From positions 248,001 through 312,000 of the forward strand of contig CAVSZA010000016.1 in the NCBI GenBank assembly GCA_963732095.1: a DNA stretch of 64,000 nucleotides. The letters are read 5' to 3'. Numbering within the stretch: position 1 is the stretch's first letter; each line of letters starts with the position of its first letter. This stretch comes from AP-15 sp963732095 (GTDB taxonomy: Bacteria > Pseudomonadota > Alphaproteobacteria > ATCC43930 > CGMCC-115725). The notes under the pieces are model-generated. The model made no database searches, was not told the DNA's origin, and saw only the letters and a list, made by a program, of their open reading frames with translations. Made by a program: the position numbers and the translations under genes. Positions 49,014 through 57,737 of the stretch are shown here, piece after piece.

Positions 49014-49388
49014 TCACCTCCGAACGACAAATGGCCGAATGGCGCGAACAAAATCATCCTCGGTCGATCGATGCTCGACCAGTGCGATCACTTCGTTGGC
49101 CCAATGTATGGTGTCGCCAATGGTTAGGTCGTAGCCGTTAATTGCCAGAAACTGAGTCATCGCAACGAAGGCAGTTCGTTTATTACCTTGCTCGAAAGCA
49201 TGTGCTTGAGCGAGACCAGCGAGCAGTCTCACAGCTAGTACAGCGATATCCTCTTCACCATAGGCAAATGCGTTTTGCGGGCGGGCGAGGGCGCTATCGA
49301 GTAATCCTAGATCTCTGAGGAAATGGCGCTCGCCGGTCACCATGACGACCGTGCGATTGATTTCGATGACTACCTCGATCGGCAGCAA
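49014..49388 (-). CDS. doc: Death-on-curing (Doc) family toxin
   Basis: A 124-residue Fic/Doc-fold protein: RDLGLLDSALARPQNAFAYGE, then the active-site motif HAFEQGNKRTAF (about 64-75) and the helix FLAINGYDL. P1 Doc phosphorylates EF-Tu and halts translation. Its catalytic motif is HxFNDANKR, whereas here Gln replaces the second catalytic residue (Asp), a substitution that could alter activity. It lies 6 bases after the 178-residue partner gene, the usual toxin-second arrangement. Confidence 0.85.
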   Translation of the reverse strand: MLPIEVVIEINRTVVMVTGERHFLRDLGLLDSALARPQNAFAYGEEDIAVLAVRLLAGLAQAHAFEQGNKRTAFVAMTQFLAINGYDLTIGDTIHWANEVIALVEHRSTEDDFVRAIRPFVVRR

Positions 49389-49394
49389 CTCGGC

Positions 49395-49931
49395 TCATTT
49401 GGCAAGGGCCGCCAGGATCTTGGGGAAACGCGCAACGATCTCGCAGGTCAGCTTTTCGTGATCGATATCACCTTCGACCGGTCGCGCCCGCAAAACCTCG
49501 GCGGTACCGCCCCGGCGCCGGGCGGCCAATTCGAGCAGCCGAGTGCGCGTGTCGTGATAGACCGCGAGCCAAGCTGCCGAGATGTCAATGAGTTCCTCAA
49601 TGTGCTGTCTTCCCTCTTGGCTAGGCACCATGAGCGCGTGTTCCAGGGCTTGGATCCACGGGTCGAGCCGTTCTGCGGCGCCTCTTTCGGAATCGTGGAC
49701 GCGCTCAGCCAGTTGAACAAGATCTTCAACCGACAAGTCGCGCCCGGCCTCATCAAACATCTGATTGAACTTGTGTACGTGCTCCCCGAGGATCGCCCGG
49801 TTTTTTTCCACCCGCTGTCGCAAACGCGCGAGCGCCGCCGCTTTCTCGGCAATCGAAATGTCAGCGGCCAGCGTCTCGATTAACGCCGGATCAGGAAGTA
49901 ACTCGAGTGAACGCTCGATTGATTCAGACAT
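49395..49931 (-). CDS. Putative antitoxin partner of Doc (unrecognised family)
   Basis: A 178-residue, largely helical acidic protein (SIERSLELLPDPALIETLAADISIAEKAAAL, VEKNRAILGEHVHKFNQMFDE, RQHIEELIDISAAWLAVYHDTRTRLLELAARRRGG). It does not look like Phd, YefM or AbrB antitoxins, which are 70-90 residues with a clear DNA-binding N terminus. Gene order and 6-base spacing to doc make an antitoxin role likely (inference). No helix-turn-helix is obvious, so autoregulation is uncertain. Confidence 0.65.
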   Translation of the reverse strand: MSESIERSLELLPDPALIETLAADISIAEKAAALARLRQRVEKNRAILGEHVHKFNQMFDEAGRDLSVEDLVQLAERVHDSERGAAERLDPWIQALEHALMVPSQEGRQHIEELIDISAAWLAVYHDTRTRLLELAARRRGGTAEVLRARPVEGDIDHEKLTCEIVARFPKILAALAK

Positions 49932-50024
49932 ATCCGTGGGGCTGACCTAATTTTAGCATCCGCCAGCATCAAATATGATCCGCAATCTGGCCGCCGCAAG
50001 CCACCACCCACTGCAGCCTTTCGA

Positions 50025-51401
50025 CTACTCCGCCGCCAACTTGGTCGGCCGCACCACCTTCTCGCGCATCGTCACGAATTCCTCGGCGGCGCTCGGGTGG
50101 ATGCCGACGGTTTCGTCGAACATGCGTTTCGAGACGCCGCATTTCACGGCAATCGCCAGACCCTGCATGATCTCGGGGGCGTCGGGGCCCAGCATATGGC
50201 AGCCGAGCACCCGCTCGCTGCGCGCATCGACGATGAGTTTCATCAGGGTGCGCTCCTCGCGCCCGGACAAGGTGTTCTTCATCGGCTTGAAGTGGGCGCT
50301 GTAGATGTCGACCTCGCCATAACGCCGGCGCGCCTCCGCTTCGGTCAGGCCGACCGCGCCGATCGGCGGCTGGCTGAATACCGCCGACGGGACATTGGCG
50401 TGGTCCATCTTGATCGGGTTGTCGTTGAAGAGGGTCTCGGCGACGGCGCGGCCTTCGGCGATCGCGACCGGGGTCAGATTGACCCGGTCGGTCACGTCGC
50501 CGACCGCATAGATGCCAGGAATATTGCTGCACGACCATTCGTCGACGACGACCGCGCCGTTCTCGGTGGTCTCGACGCCGATTTCGGCGAGACCCAGCCC
50601 GCGAGTGTTCGGGTTGCGTCCGGTCGCATACATCACGACGTCGGCCGAAAACTCCTGGCCGATCGCCGTATAGACCGAGTAGCCGGGGTCGTGCTTCTCG
50701 ATCCGCGCGACCTGCGTGCGGGCGTGGATCTCGACGCCGCGGCCACGCATCTCGTGCGCCAGCGCGATGCGGATGTCGTCGTCGAAGCCGTAGAGGAGCT
50801 CCTCGCGGCGGATCAGCTCGACGACCTCGGCGCCGAAACCGTTGAAGATGCCGGCGAACTCGACGGCGATATAACCGCCGCCGACGATGACGATGCGGCG
50901 CGGCAAGGAAGGCAAGTCGAGCGCCTCGTTGGACGAGATCACATGCTGGATGCCGGGGATGTCCGGCACCGTCGGATGCGAGCCGGTGGCGACCAGGATT
51001 TTGTCGGCGGTGTAGGCCCGGCCGCCGATCTCGACCGTGTGCGGATCGACTAGCACTCCCCGGCCCTCGATCAGCTTGACCCCGCTGTTCTTCAGCATGT
51101 TGCGATAGATCTGCGACAGCCGTTCGATCTCGCGGTCTTTGGCGTCGATCAGGGCGGGCCAGTCGAAGGACGGCACCGGCACCGTCCAGCCAAACCCGGC
51201 GGCATCGGCAAAGGCATCGGCAAATTGCGCGCCATAGACGAGCAGCTTTTTCGGGACGCAGCCGCGAATGACGCAAGTGCCGCCGACCCGGCTGTCCTCG
51301 CAGATCGCGACGCGCGCGCCATAGCTGCCGGCCCGGCGCGAACTGGCGACGCCTCCCGATCCGGCGCCGATGGTAAACATGTCGAAATCATAGCGCGGCA
51401 T
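50025..51401 (-). CDS. gor: Glutathione-disulfide reductase
   Basis: A 458-residue FAD/NADPH disulphide reductase. N-terminal FAD motif GAGSGGVASSRRAG, redox-active disulphide GGTCVIRGCVPKK (Cys about 43 and 48), NADPH motif IVIVGGGYIAVEFAG, FAD motif IYAVGDVTDR and C-terminal catalytic HPSAAEE. It keeps glutathione reduced in the cytoplasm. Transcribed alone and divergent from the LLM monooxygenase gene. Confidence 0.95.
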   Translation of the reverse strand: MPRYDFDMFTIGAGSGGVASSRRAGSYGARVAICEDSRVGGTCVIRGCVPKKLLVYGAQFADAFADAAGFGWTVPVPSFDWPALIDAKDREIERLSQIYRNMLKNSGVKLIEGRGVLVDPHTVEIGGRAYTADKILVATGSHPTVPDIPGIQHVISSNEALDLPSLPRRIVIVGGGYIAVEFAGIFNGFGAEVVELIRREELLYGFDDDIRIALAHEMRGRGVEIHARTQVARIEKHDPGYSVYTAIGQEFSADVVMYATGRNPNTRGLGLAEIGVETTENGAVVVDEWSCSNIPGIYAVGDVTDRVNLTPVAIAEGRAVAETLFNDNPIKMDHANVPSAVFSQPPIGAVGLTEAEARRRYGEVDIYSAHFKPMKNTLSGREERTLMKLIVDARSERVLGCHMLGPDAPEIMQGLAIAVKCGVSKRMFDETVGIHPSAAEEFVTMREKVVRPTKLAAE

Positions 51402-51519
51402 CGCGGCCTCACTCCGTCATAACAGCGTTTGTCGATCTTCTGGTTGTCACAACATCGCCGCGCCGGCAAGCTCGTAACATTTGGCTGGCGCCGCATCACC
51501 GAGGAGGCTGTCGAACAAC

Positions 51520-52722
51520 ATGAAAGTCTTCGTCTTCGATCTTCTGGCGTATGGTGAGCAGCTCGAGCACCTGAAAGTTGGCAACGAGCTACCTTATCCG
51601 CTACCAAAGAAATACTTTAGGCCCGAGATCGCCGCGCGCACCTATGCCGAGCACCTCGAGGCGTGGGAAGAGCTCGACCGCCTAGGCTATGACGGGGTGG
51701 GGTTCAACGAGCACCACTGCTCGCCCTACGGTCTGATGAACTCGCCGAACCTCTTGGCGGCCGCGGCGGCGCAGCGCACCAAGCGGCTCAAATTGCTGAT
51801 CTACGGCAATCTCCTGCCGTTGCACGAGCCGCTGCGCCTTGCCGAGGAGCTGGCGATGCTCGACTGCATGTCCAATGGGCGGCTGATTTCCGGCTTTGCC
51901 CGCGGCATTCCGCGCGAGTACCAGGTCCACAATGTGCCGTTGGCGCAGTCGCGCGCCCGTTTCGAAGAGGCCTTCGACATCATAACCCGGGCGTGGACGG
52001 AGGAAGTATTCTCGTATCAGGGCGAATTCTGGTCCTACAAGGATGTCGCGATGTGGCCGCGGCCGGTGCAGCAGCCGCATCCGCCGATCTGGATGCCGGT
52101 CGTCGGCAGCAAGGAGTTGATCGAGTTCGCGGCCAGGCACGCTCTGCCGATCACCCCCGGTCTCGGCCGTTCGCGTGGATTGCGCGACGACATTATTCGC
52201 TATTACGCCCGGTGCCTGGCGCAAGCCGGCCACCGGATCACGCCCGATCACTTGTCGCTCGGCATCAGCGTCTATGTCACCGACAGCAAGGCCGAGGCGG
52301 TGCGCGAGATGGGCCCCTACCACCTCTATTTCAATCGTACGCTCTTCAGCCACGGCAATTTCACGGAGACCGAATTGCAGCGCCAGACCGGCTATGCAAG
52401 CGCCGCCTCGACCGATTATGTGAGCCCGGAAAACCGCCGCGCCGCGCAATTCGCCCGCGAGGATTTTCGTAATCTGACCATGGCCGATGTCGAGCGGCAG
52501 GCCGAGCAGATGCCGTGGGGCACTGCGGCCGAGGTCACCGAGCGGATCATCGCGGCGGCGGACAGCGCCGGCGCCGACAATGTCCAGATCAGCCTCAACC
52601 GCGGAGTATTGCCGCACGAAATGTTCATGGAGCAGATCCGCCGTTTCGCGCACGACCTGCTCCCCAAACTTCAGGCGCATCGGGTCGAGCGCGTACCGCT
52701 GGCTGAGGAAGTTTGTAGTTAA
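51520..52722 (+). CDS. LLM-class flavin-dependent monooxygenase
   Basis: A 400-residue luciferase-like protein: LGYDGVGFNEHHCSPYGLMNSPNLLAAA is the bacterial luciferase-type NEHH motif, then LLIYGNLLPLHEPLRLAEELAMLD and GFARGIPREYQ. Members use FMNH2 and oxygen on alkanes, sulfonates or other small substrates; the target is unknown. GAGGAGGCTG lies 12 bases before the ATG at 51520, slightly far but the best candidate. Confidence 0.88.
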   Translation: MKVFVFDLLAYGEQLEHLKVGNELPYPLPKKYFRPEIAARTYAEHLEAWEELDRLGYDGVGFNEHHCSPYGLMNSPNLLAAAAAQRTKRLKLLIYGNLLPLHEPLRLAEELAMLDCMSNGRLISGFARGIPREYQVHNVPLAQSRARFEEAFDIITRAWTEEVFSYQGEFWSYKDVAMWPRPVQQPHPPIWMPVVGSKELIEFAARHALPITPGLGRSRGLRDDIIRYYARCLAQAGHRITPDHLSLGISVYVTDSKAEAVREMGPYHLYFNRTLFSHGNFTETELQRQTGYASAASTDYVSPENRRAAQFAREDFRNLTMADVERQAEQMPWGTAAEVTERIIAAADSAGADNVQISLNRGVLPHEMFMEQIRRFAHDLLPKLQAHRVERVPLAEEVCS

Positions 52723-52943
52723 TTTTTCGACACGTCGGAAAATCTTACACATACTCAGTGGGGCCAGTCGTCTCCCATCACGGAACCTTTCGATTTGACT
52801 TGCGACTGCGGACAACAGGGTGCCGGTAAGCTTTACAAATCTTGATACTTCTCCGGGCGGACTTCATCTAAAGTCCTGATATCTCTAGCTGGCATGATTC
52901 TTGCCCGTTACTTACGAGTAAAAAGAGAGATGAGGGATAGGCC
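52723..52943 (+). promoter_or_regulatory. Upstream region of the PEP-CTERM gene
   Basis: Besides the sigma-54 box at 52890-52904, the region holds CGTCGGAAAATCTTACACA (about 52733-52751) and GGTAAGCTTTACAAATC (about 52827-52844), whose partial similarity suggests activator sites for a sigma-54 enhancer-binding protein. This is a pattern judgement. Confidence 0.35.
52890..52904 (+). promoter_or_regulatory. Sigma-54 (RpoN) type promoter
   Basis: TGGCATGATTCTTGC matches the -24/-12 consensus TGGCACGNNNNTTGC at every fixed base except one (T for C), with correct spacing. Transcription would begin near 52916, leaving a short leader to the GTG at 52944. PEP-CTERM genes in other bacteria are known to be controlled by the sigma-54-dependent PrsK/PrsR pair. 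Confidence 0.6.
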
Positions 52944-53618
52944 GTGAGAGTGCGCGTGTCATCGATCTGCGCCTTGATGATGTGCCTCATGATGGCGCAA
53001 GCGGCAAAAGCTGATGTTTTCCCCCCAGGTGGCGCCTTCAGCGTGATCTGCACGAATTGTCCCGCCGGGACCGCGACGGTTCCGGCGACGATCGGGGGCA
53101 CGACCGACGTCGAAGGCCTGATCTTGACCGATACGATCACGCCGACCGGTCCGAACGCCGCCTGGATCGATTTCGACTTCGTCAACCCGACAGGCGGGCC
53201 GCTTGCCGGAAATACGAATGCAACCTGGGAGATCCAGATCGAGAATGTTCCGTTTACGGCGGCGGTCGGGTTCCTCGACAATGATTTTTTATATTGGACG
53301 CTGAACGGCACCGCCATCAACCCAATCCAGACTTTCGCCGGCTTCACCTACGAAGGGAACAACAACCCGATCAACCCGGCGCTCGGCCCCGTGTACTACG
53401 GGACTTCATTCGCCCCCATCGAAGGTCCCGCGCTCGACTTGTTCGCCGAGGTCATCCCGTACAACTTCGTGACGTCGGGTCTGATACCGCTCAGTGCTAA
53501 TGACTTTCACATAGCCGCTCATATCACGTTGGGTCCCGTACCCGAGCCCGCCAGCTTCGCCCTTCTCGTGTCCGGCCTGCTCGGTTTCATCTTTGCGCGG
53601 CGGCACCGCCGGGACTGA
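52944..53618 (+). CDS. PEP-CTERM sorting-domain protein
   Basis: A 224-residue exported protein with a signal peptide (SICALMMCLMMAQAAKA), a beta-rich domain (FPPGGAFSVICTNCPAG, WEIQIENVPFTAAVGFLDNDF) with two Cys, and a C-terminal sorting signal VPEPASFALLVSGLLGFIF followed by ARRHRRD. It would be handled by an exosortase encoded elsewhere and is likely surface or matrix protein. It starts with GTG at 52944 after GAGGGATAGG. It is the second such gene in the window, unrelated in sequence to that at 35246. Confidence 0.87.
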   Translation: MRVRVSSICALMMCLMMAQAAKADVFPPGGAFSVICTNCPAGTATVPATIGGTTDVEGLILTDTITPTGPNAAWIDFDFVNPTGGPLAGNTNATWEIQIENVPFTAAVGFLDNDFLYWTLNGTAINPIQTFAGFTYEGNNNPINPALGPVYYGTSFAPIEGPALDLFAEVIPYNFVTSGLIPLSANDFHIAAHITLGPVPEPASFALLVSGLLGFIFARRHRRD

Positions 53619-53631
53619 GCCAGTAGTCCGC

Positions 53632-54090
53632 TTACGCCGTTAGGCACATTCTCATCTCGACATGGCGGACACCGAAATCGTCATAGGGCTCGGAGGTCGC
53701 GGCAAAGCCGAAGCTCTCGTAAAAGGGCACGAGAGGGACCTGCGCGCCAAGAGCGATCGCTTGCAGCGGAAAGCGCTCGCGACAGAGAATTAGCGCTTTC
53801 TCCATTAGCATTCGGCCGAGCCCGCCCCGTCTCAGGGACGGCGATACCGCAACGCGACCGATCCTGACCATGGGCGGCGGGCCGGCTATTGCCGTCAGCC
53901 GAAGATAACCGATCAGCTCGCCCGCCAACCGGGCTACCAAATGCCAAGCGCCCTGGTCGAGGCCGTCGAGGTCGGGATAGGCGGAGGCCTGCTCGACGAC
54001 AAAGATGCTTTGGCGGAAGCGCAGCAGCTCATAGAGCTGACCTGCCGTCAACTCGTCGAAACGCCGCCATTCCGTCGTGATCTGCGGCAT
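53632..54090 (-). CDS. GNAT-family N-acetyltransferase (ElaA-like)
   Basis: About 152 residues. The ElaA signature is ELTAGQLYELLRFRQSIFVVEQASAYPDLDGLD, with WHLVARLAGELIGYLRL and the acetyl-CoA loop RIGRVAVSPSLRRGGLGRMLMEKAL. It acetylates small amines; the substrate is unknown. ATG at 54090 follows GAGGGGAAAGACC; an upstream in-frame start adds six residues. Confidence 0.88.
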   Translation of the reverse strand: MPQITTEWRRFDELTAGQLYELLRFRQSIFVVEQASAYPDLDGLDQGAWHLVARLAGELIGYLRLTAIAGPPPMVRIGRVAVSPSLRRGGLGRMLMEKALILCRERFPLQAIALGAQVPLVPFYESFGFAATSEPYDDFGVRHVEMRMCLTA

Positions 54091-54154
54091 GCTGGTCTTT
54101 CCCCTCACTCGCGCCGTCTGCCGCGCATCCCGATTAGGAGCGGGAAACTCTGAG

Positions 54155-54262
54155 CGATGGGCGCACCCTCACCCGCCTCGCTGCGCTCGGCACCCTCTCC
54201 CGCATTGCGGGAGAGGGGGGACCCAGCCGCAAGGCTGGGTGGGTGAGGGTAGCACCGCCGGC
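54155..54262. repeat. Palindromic intergenic repeat (opposite orientation copy)
   Basis: CTCGCTGCGCTCGGCACCCTCTCCCGC and GCGGGAGAGGG form the stem, then CCAGCCGCAAGGCTGGGTGGGTGAGGG adds a second stem (CCCAGCC/GGCTGGG). Same family as 33772-33842 in reverse. Confidence 0.75.
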
Positions 54263-54338
54263 GCGGGGAAGAACATTGCGATCGTAGTCCCCCTTGGTGA
54301 TAGTGACTGGGATAGACGAGAACAGATGCGGCAAACCT

Positions 54339-55367
54339 ATGATCATTGACTGCCACGGCCACTACACGACCGCCCCGCGTCAGCACGAGGGATGGCGCAA
54401 CGAGCAGATCGAGGCGCACAAGGCCGGCAAGCCGCCGCCGCCGCGCCCGAGAATGACGGACGACGAGATCCGCGAGACGATCGTCGGCGGCCAGCTCAAG
54501 GTGCAGCGCGAGCGCGGCACCGATCTGACGATCTTCTCGCCGCGCGCCGCCGGCATGGGCCACCACCTTGGGGATGCAACGACCAGCGAAGCCTGGGCCA
54601 GCGCCTGCAACGAACTGATCCACCGCGTCTGCGCCCTTTTCCCGAAGAATTTTATCGGTGTCGCGATGCTGCCGCAGAGCGCCGGCGTATCGCCGAAGAA
54701 CTGCATCCCCGAGATCGATCGCTGCGTCAACGAATACGGGTTCGTTGGCATCAATCTGAACCCTGATCCGTCTGGCGGGCATTGGCAGGATCCGCCGCTG
54801 TCGGACCGTTATTGGTATCCGGTCTACGAGAAGATGGTGGAGCACGATATTCCCGCCATGACCCACGTCAGCGCCGCCTGTAATCCGGCGTATCACACGA
54901 CAGGCTCGCACTACCTCAACGGCGACACGGTCGGCTTCAACCAGCTGATGACGTCATCCGTGTTCAAGGATTTTCCGACCATCAAGTTCATTATTCCGCA
55001 CGGCGGCGGCGCGGTGCCGTATCACTGGGGGCGCTTCCGCGGTCTGGCGCAGGACGCCAAACTCGGGCTGCTGACCGATCTCGTGCTGAAAAACATCTTC
55101 TTCGACACCTGCGTCTATCACCTGCCCGGCCAGCAGCTGCTGGCGAAAGTTATTCCAGTCGATAACATCCTCTTCGCCTCCGAAATGATCGGCGCGGTTC
55201 GCGGCATAGATCCGGAAACCGGTCACCACTACGACGACACCAAGCGCTACATCGACCAGCTTGCGCTGCCGGCGCAGGACAAGGCGAAAATATTCGAAGG
55301 CAATGCGCGCCGCGTCTACGGCCGCTTGTCTGGAATGATCGAGAAGCAGTCCGCGACAGCGGACTGA
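54339..55367 (+). CDS. ligJ: Amidohydrolase-family 4-oxalomesaconate hydratase-like protein (LigJ)
   Basis: A 342-residue protein whose start MIIDCHGHYTTAP, RPRMTDDEIRETIVGGQLKVQRERGTDLTIFSPRAAGMGHHLG and IIPHGGGAVPYHWGRFRG match LigJ-type 4-oxalomesaconate hydratases of the protocatechuate 4,5-cleavage (lignin-aromatic) pathway. His-x-His is at residues 6-8. The other lig genes are not in the window, so a related amidohydrolase-2 decarboxylase role remains possible. ATG at 54339 is chosen by family alignment; the ribosome site is weak. Confidence 0.8.
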   Translation: MIIDCHGHYTTAPRQHEGWRNEQIEAHKAGKPPPPRPRMTDDEIRETIVGGQLKVQRERGTDLTIFSPRAAGMGHHLGDATTSEAWASACNELIHRVCALFPKNFIGVAMLPQSAGVSPKNCIPEIDRCVNEYGFVGINLNPDPSGGHWQDPPLSDRYWYPVYEKMVEHDIPAMTHVSAACNPAYHTTGSHYLNGDTVGFNQLMTSSVFKDFPTIKFIIPHGGGAVPYHWGRFRGLAQDAKLGLLTDLVLKNIFFDTCVYHLPGQQLLAKVIPVDNILFASEMIGAVRGIDPETGHHYDDTKRYIDQLALPAQDKAKIFEGNARRVYGRLSGMIEKQSATAD

Positions 55368-55419
55368 AGGTGCGTTGCATCGATATGGCACGGCGATATG
55401 GCACAGGGAGGAAAGAGCT

Positions 55420-56817
55420 GTGACAGACCTGCGAATCATTACCACGAACGGCACGGACGCGATCCTCGAAGAAGCCACGGTGCAGAAATTTGCGGACAGC
55501 CTCCGCGGCCCGTTGCTGCAACCCGGCCAGGGCGCTTATGACGAGGCCCGCAGAGTCTGGAATGGCATGATCGACCGGCACCCGGCGTTGATCGCGCGCT
55601 GCGCCGGGGTCGCCGATGTCGTCGCGGCGGTGCGCTTCGCCCGCACTCACGAGCTGCTGGTGTCCGTCCGCGGCGGCGGTCACAACATCACCGGCAATGC
55701 CGTCTGCGAAGGCGGGCTGATGATCGACCTGTCGGCGATGAAGAGCGTACGGGTCGATCCGGCCCGACGCGCGGCGCGCGCCGAGGCGGGGCTCACCTGG
55801 GGCGAATACAACCATGAGACACAGGCCTTTGGTTTGGCCAGCACCGGCGGGGTCGTATCGACGACCGGCATTGCCGGACTGACCCTGGGCGGCGGCCTCG
55901 GCTGGCTGATGGGGAAGCACGGTCTCAGCTGCGACAACCTGCTGTCGGCAGATCTCGTCACGGCCGACGGGCAGTTTCTGACGGCTAGTGCGGATCAGCA
56001 CCCGGACCTCTTCTGGGGCCTGCGCGGCGGCGGCGGCAATTTTGGCGTCGTCACCTCGTTCGAGTATCGGGTTCATCCCGTCGGTCCAGTGCTGGCGGGA
56101 ATGGTTCTCCACCCGATGGCAAAGGCCAGGGAAGTGCTGCGCTTCTATCGGGATTTCGCGCGCAATAGCCCGGACGAGGCGCTTGCCGCTGCTGCGCTGA
56201 TGACATCGCCCGAGGGCGCGCCGGTCGTCGCGATCATCGTCAGCTATATCGGCGATGTTGCAGCTGGGGAAGCGGTCGTGGCGCCCTTACGGAAGTTTGG
56301 TTCGCCGTTGTTGGACACGATTGCCCCGACATCATACGTGCAACTGAACACGCTGTTCGACGCGGCAGTCCCCTATGGCGGGGTTCAGCGGTATTGGAAA
56401 TCGAGTTTTTTAAAACAGTTAGGAGACGATTTGATCGAGATCCTGATCGAGCGGTCGGCGAAAATGCTCTCTCCGATGTCGATGGTCTTGTTTTTCCATC
56501 TCCACGGCGCCGCCGCCCGGGTTGATCGAAACGCGACGGCCTTCGGGCTGCGCGACGACCAGTGGGATTATGACGTGATCTCACAATGGACCGATCCAGG
56601 AGAGTCGGCTGATCACATCCAGTGGACCCGGCAGTTCTGGACAGCGGTGGAGCCCTTCGCGACCGGCGAAGTGTATGTCAACCACCTCGCTTCGGAAGAA
56701 GCCACGCGGATCAGGGCCGCCTACAGTCAGGGCTACGAGCGGCTCGTTGCGCTGAAGAATAAATATGATCCGACGAACCTGTTCCGGCTCAACCAGAACA
56801 TCAAGCCGACATTGTAG
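55420..56817 (+). CDS. FAD-binding oxidoreductase (berberine-bridge-enzyme-like)
   Basis: A 465-residue BBE-type flavoenzyme. The FAD-binding domain holds VRGGGHNITGNAVCEGGLMIDLS (His for the FAD bond) and GLTLGGGLGWLMGKHGLSCDNLL (with a Cys matching the bicovalent attachment region), plus GLRGGGGNFGVVTSFEYRVHP. The C-terminal BBE motif ALKNKYDPTNLFRLNQNI is complete. Members oxidise sugars, alkaloid-like or aromatic alcohols. GTG at 55420 follows GGGAGGAAAGAG. It lies 52 bases after the ligJ-like gene on the same strand. Confidence 0.9.
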   Translation: MTDLRIITTNGTDAILEEATVQKFADSLRGPLLQPGQGAYDEARRVWNGMIDRHPALIARCAGVADVVAAVRFARTHELLVSVRGGGHNITGNAVCEGGLMIDLSAMKSVRVDPARRAARAEAGLTWGEYNHETQAFGLASTGGVVSTTGIAGLTLGGGLGWLMGKHGLSCDNLLSADLVTADGQFLTASADQHPDLFWGLRGGGGNFGVVTSFEYRVHPVGPVLAGMVLHPMAKAREVLRFYRDFARNSPDEALAAAALMTSPEGAPVVAIIVSYIGDVAAGEAVVAPLRKFGSPLLDTIAPTSYVQLNTLFDAAVPYGGVQRYWKSSFLKQLGDDLIEILIERSAKMLSPMSMVLFFHLHGAAARVDRNATAFGLRDDQWDYDVISQWTDPGESADHIQWTRQFWTAVEPFATGEVYVNHLASEEATRIRAAYSQGYERLVALKNKYDPTNLFRLNQNIKPTL

Positions 56818-56885
56818 GCCAGTTGTCGCGGCCTAGCCGATGGACCGGCCGCCAAGGAACTGATATCTCTGCACCCGCAATCAAC

Positions 56886-57737
56886 ATGGCCCTCCCTGCA
56901 TTGTCCGCGTTCCGCGTCTTCCAGCATCTCGTCAGTTCCTACCTCGGCATGGGCGCATCGAACCGGCTGCACCGCTATATTTACGACTACGCCTATGGCT
57001 TGCGGCAATGGCAGGAGATATCGACGTTCAACTACGGCTATGCGCCGTGCGATGATTCCGTGGCGGAGGTTTGGCCGAACGAGCCCCATCAGATCCAGCT
57101 TTACGCCGAGGTGGCGAAGGCGGCACAGGCTGCGGCGCGTGCACCGGAGCCCTCACGGCTGCTCGAAGTATGCTGCGGCCGAGGCGGTGGTCTCGCCTAC
57201 CTGCACGCCACGCTCTCGCCTCGGGCGACGATCGGGATCGATCGATCGCTGACGGCACTTCGCCATCGCCGGAACGGCCATGCCGCAATCGCCCATCTGC
57301 AAGGGCATGCCCTCCAGCTCCCATTTCCCGAAGCGAGCATCGATCTCGCGGTCAATGTCGAGGCGCTCGTCGATCTGCCGAAATTGCCGTTCCTGCAGGA
57401 AATCTGCCGTGTTCTCGCCGCAGATGGCATCTTTGCCGTAACTGACACGATGCCGCATAGTCCGCAAGCTTGCCATCACGGGCTGATCGATTTGGGCCGG
57501 AAATCCGGCCTCGACGTCGTGTCCTTTCGCGACATCACGGCGAATGTCTGCGAGGCTTGCCGCATTGACAACGAGCGCCGCAGCGAACTGGTCAACCGTT
57601 TGCCGCGCTATCTTCGGCCTCTCGCTCGGGAATGGGTCTCTCTGCCCGGTTCGACGCGATTTGGGCAATTCGAGCGGAAGGAGCGGTGCTACTTTATCGC
57701 GGTTATGGTGAAGAACATCACTCGGCTCCAATCATAG
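56886..57737 (+). CDS. SAM-dependent methyltransferase
   Basis: A 283-residue class I methyltransferase: SAM motif I LLEVCCGRGGGLAYL (about 98), acidic motif IGIDRSLTALRHRR, IDLAVNVEALVDLP and LAADGIFAVTD. The N-terminal FNYGYAPCDDSVAEVWPNEPHQIQLY segment resembles polyketide and phenolic methyltransferases. ATG at 56886 is taken as start, since the upstream frame is Arg-rich and lacks a domain. It converges on the sterol-desaturase-like gene, overlapping by 6 bases at the 3' ends. Confidence 0.83.
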   Translation: MALPALSAFRVFQHLVSSYLGMGASNRLHRYIYDYAYGLRQWQEISTFNYGYAPCDDSVAEVWPNEPHQIQLYAEVAKAAQAAARAPEPSRLLEVCCGRGGGLAYLHATLSPRATIGIDRSLTALRHRRNGHAAIAHLQGHALQLPFPEASIDLAVNVEALVDLPKLPFLQEICRVLAADGIFAVTDTMPHSPQACHHGLIDLGRKSGLDVVSFRDITANVCEACRIDNERRSELVNRLPRYLRPLAREWVSLPGSTRFGQFERKERCYFIAVMVKNITRLQS

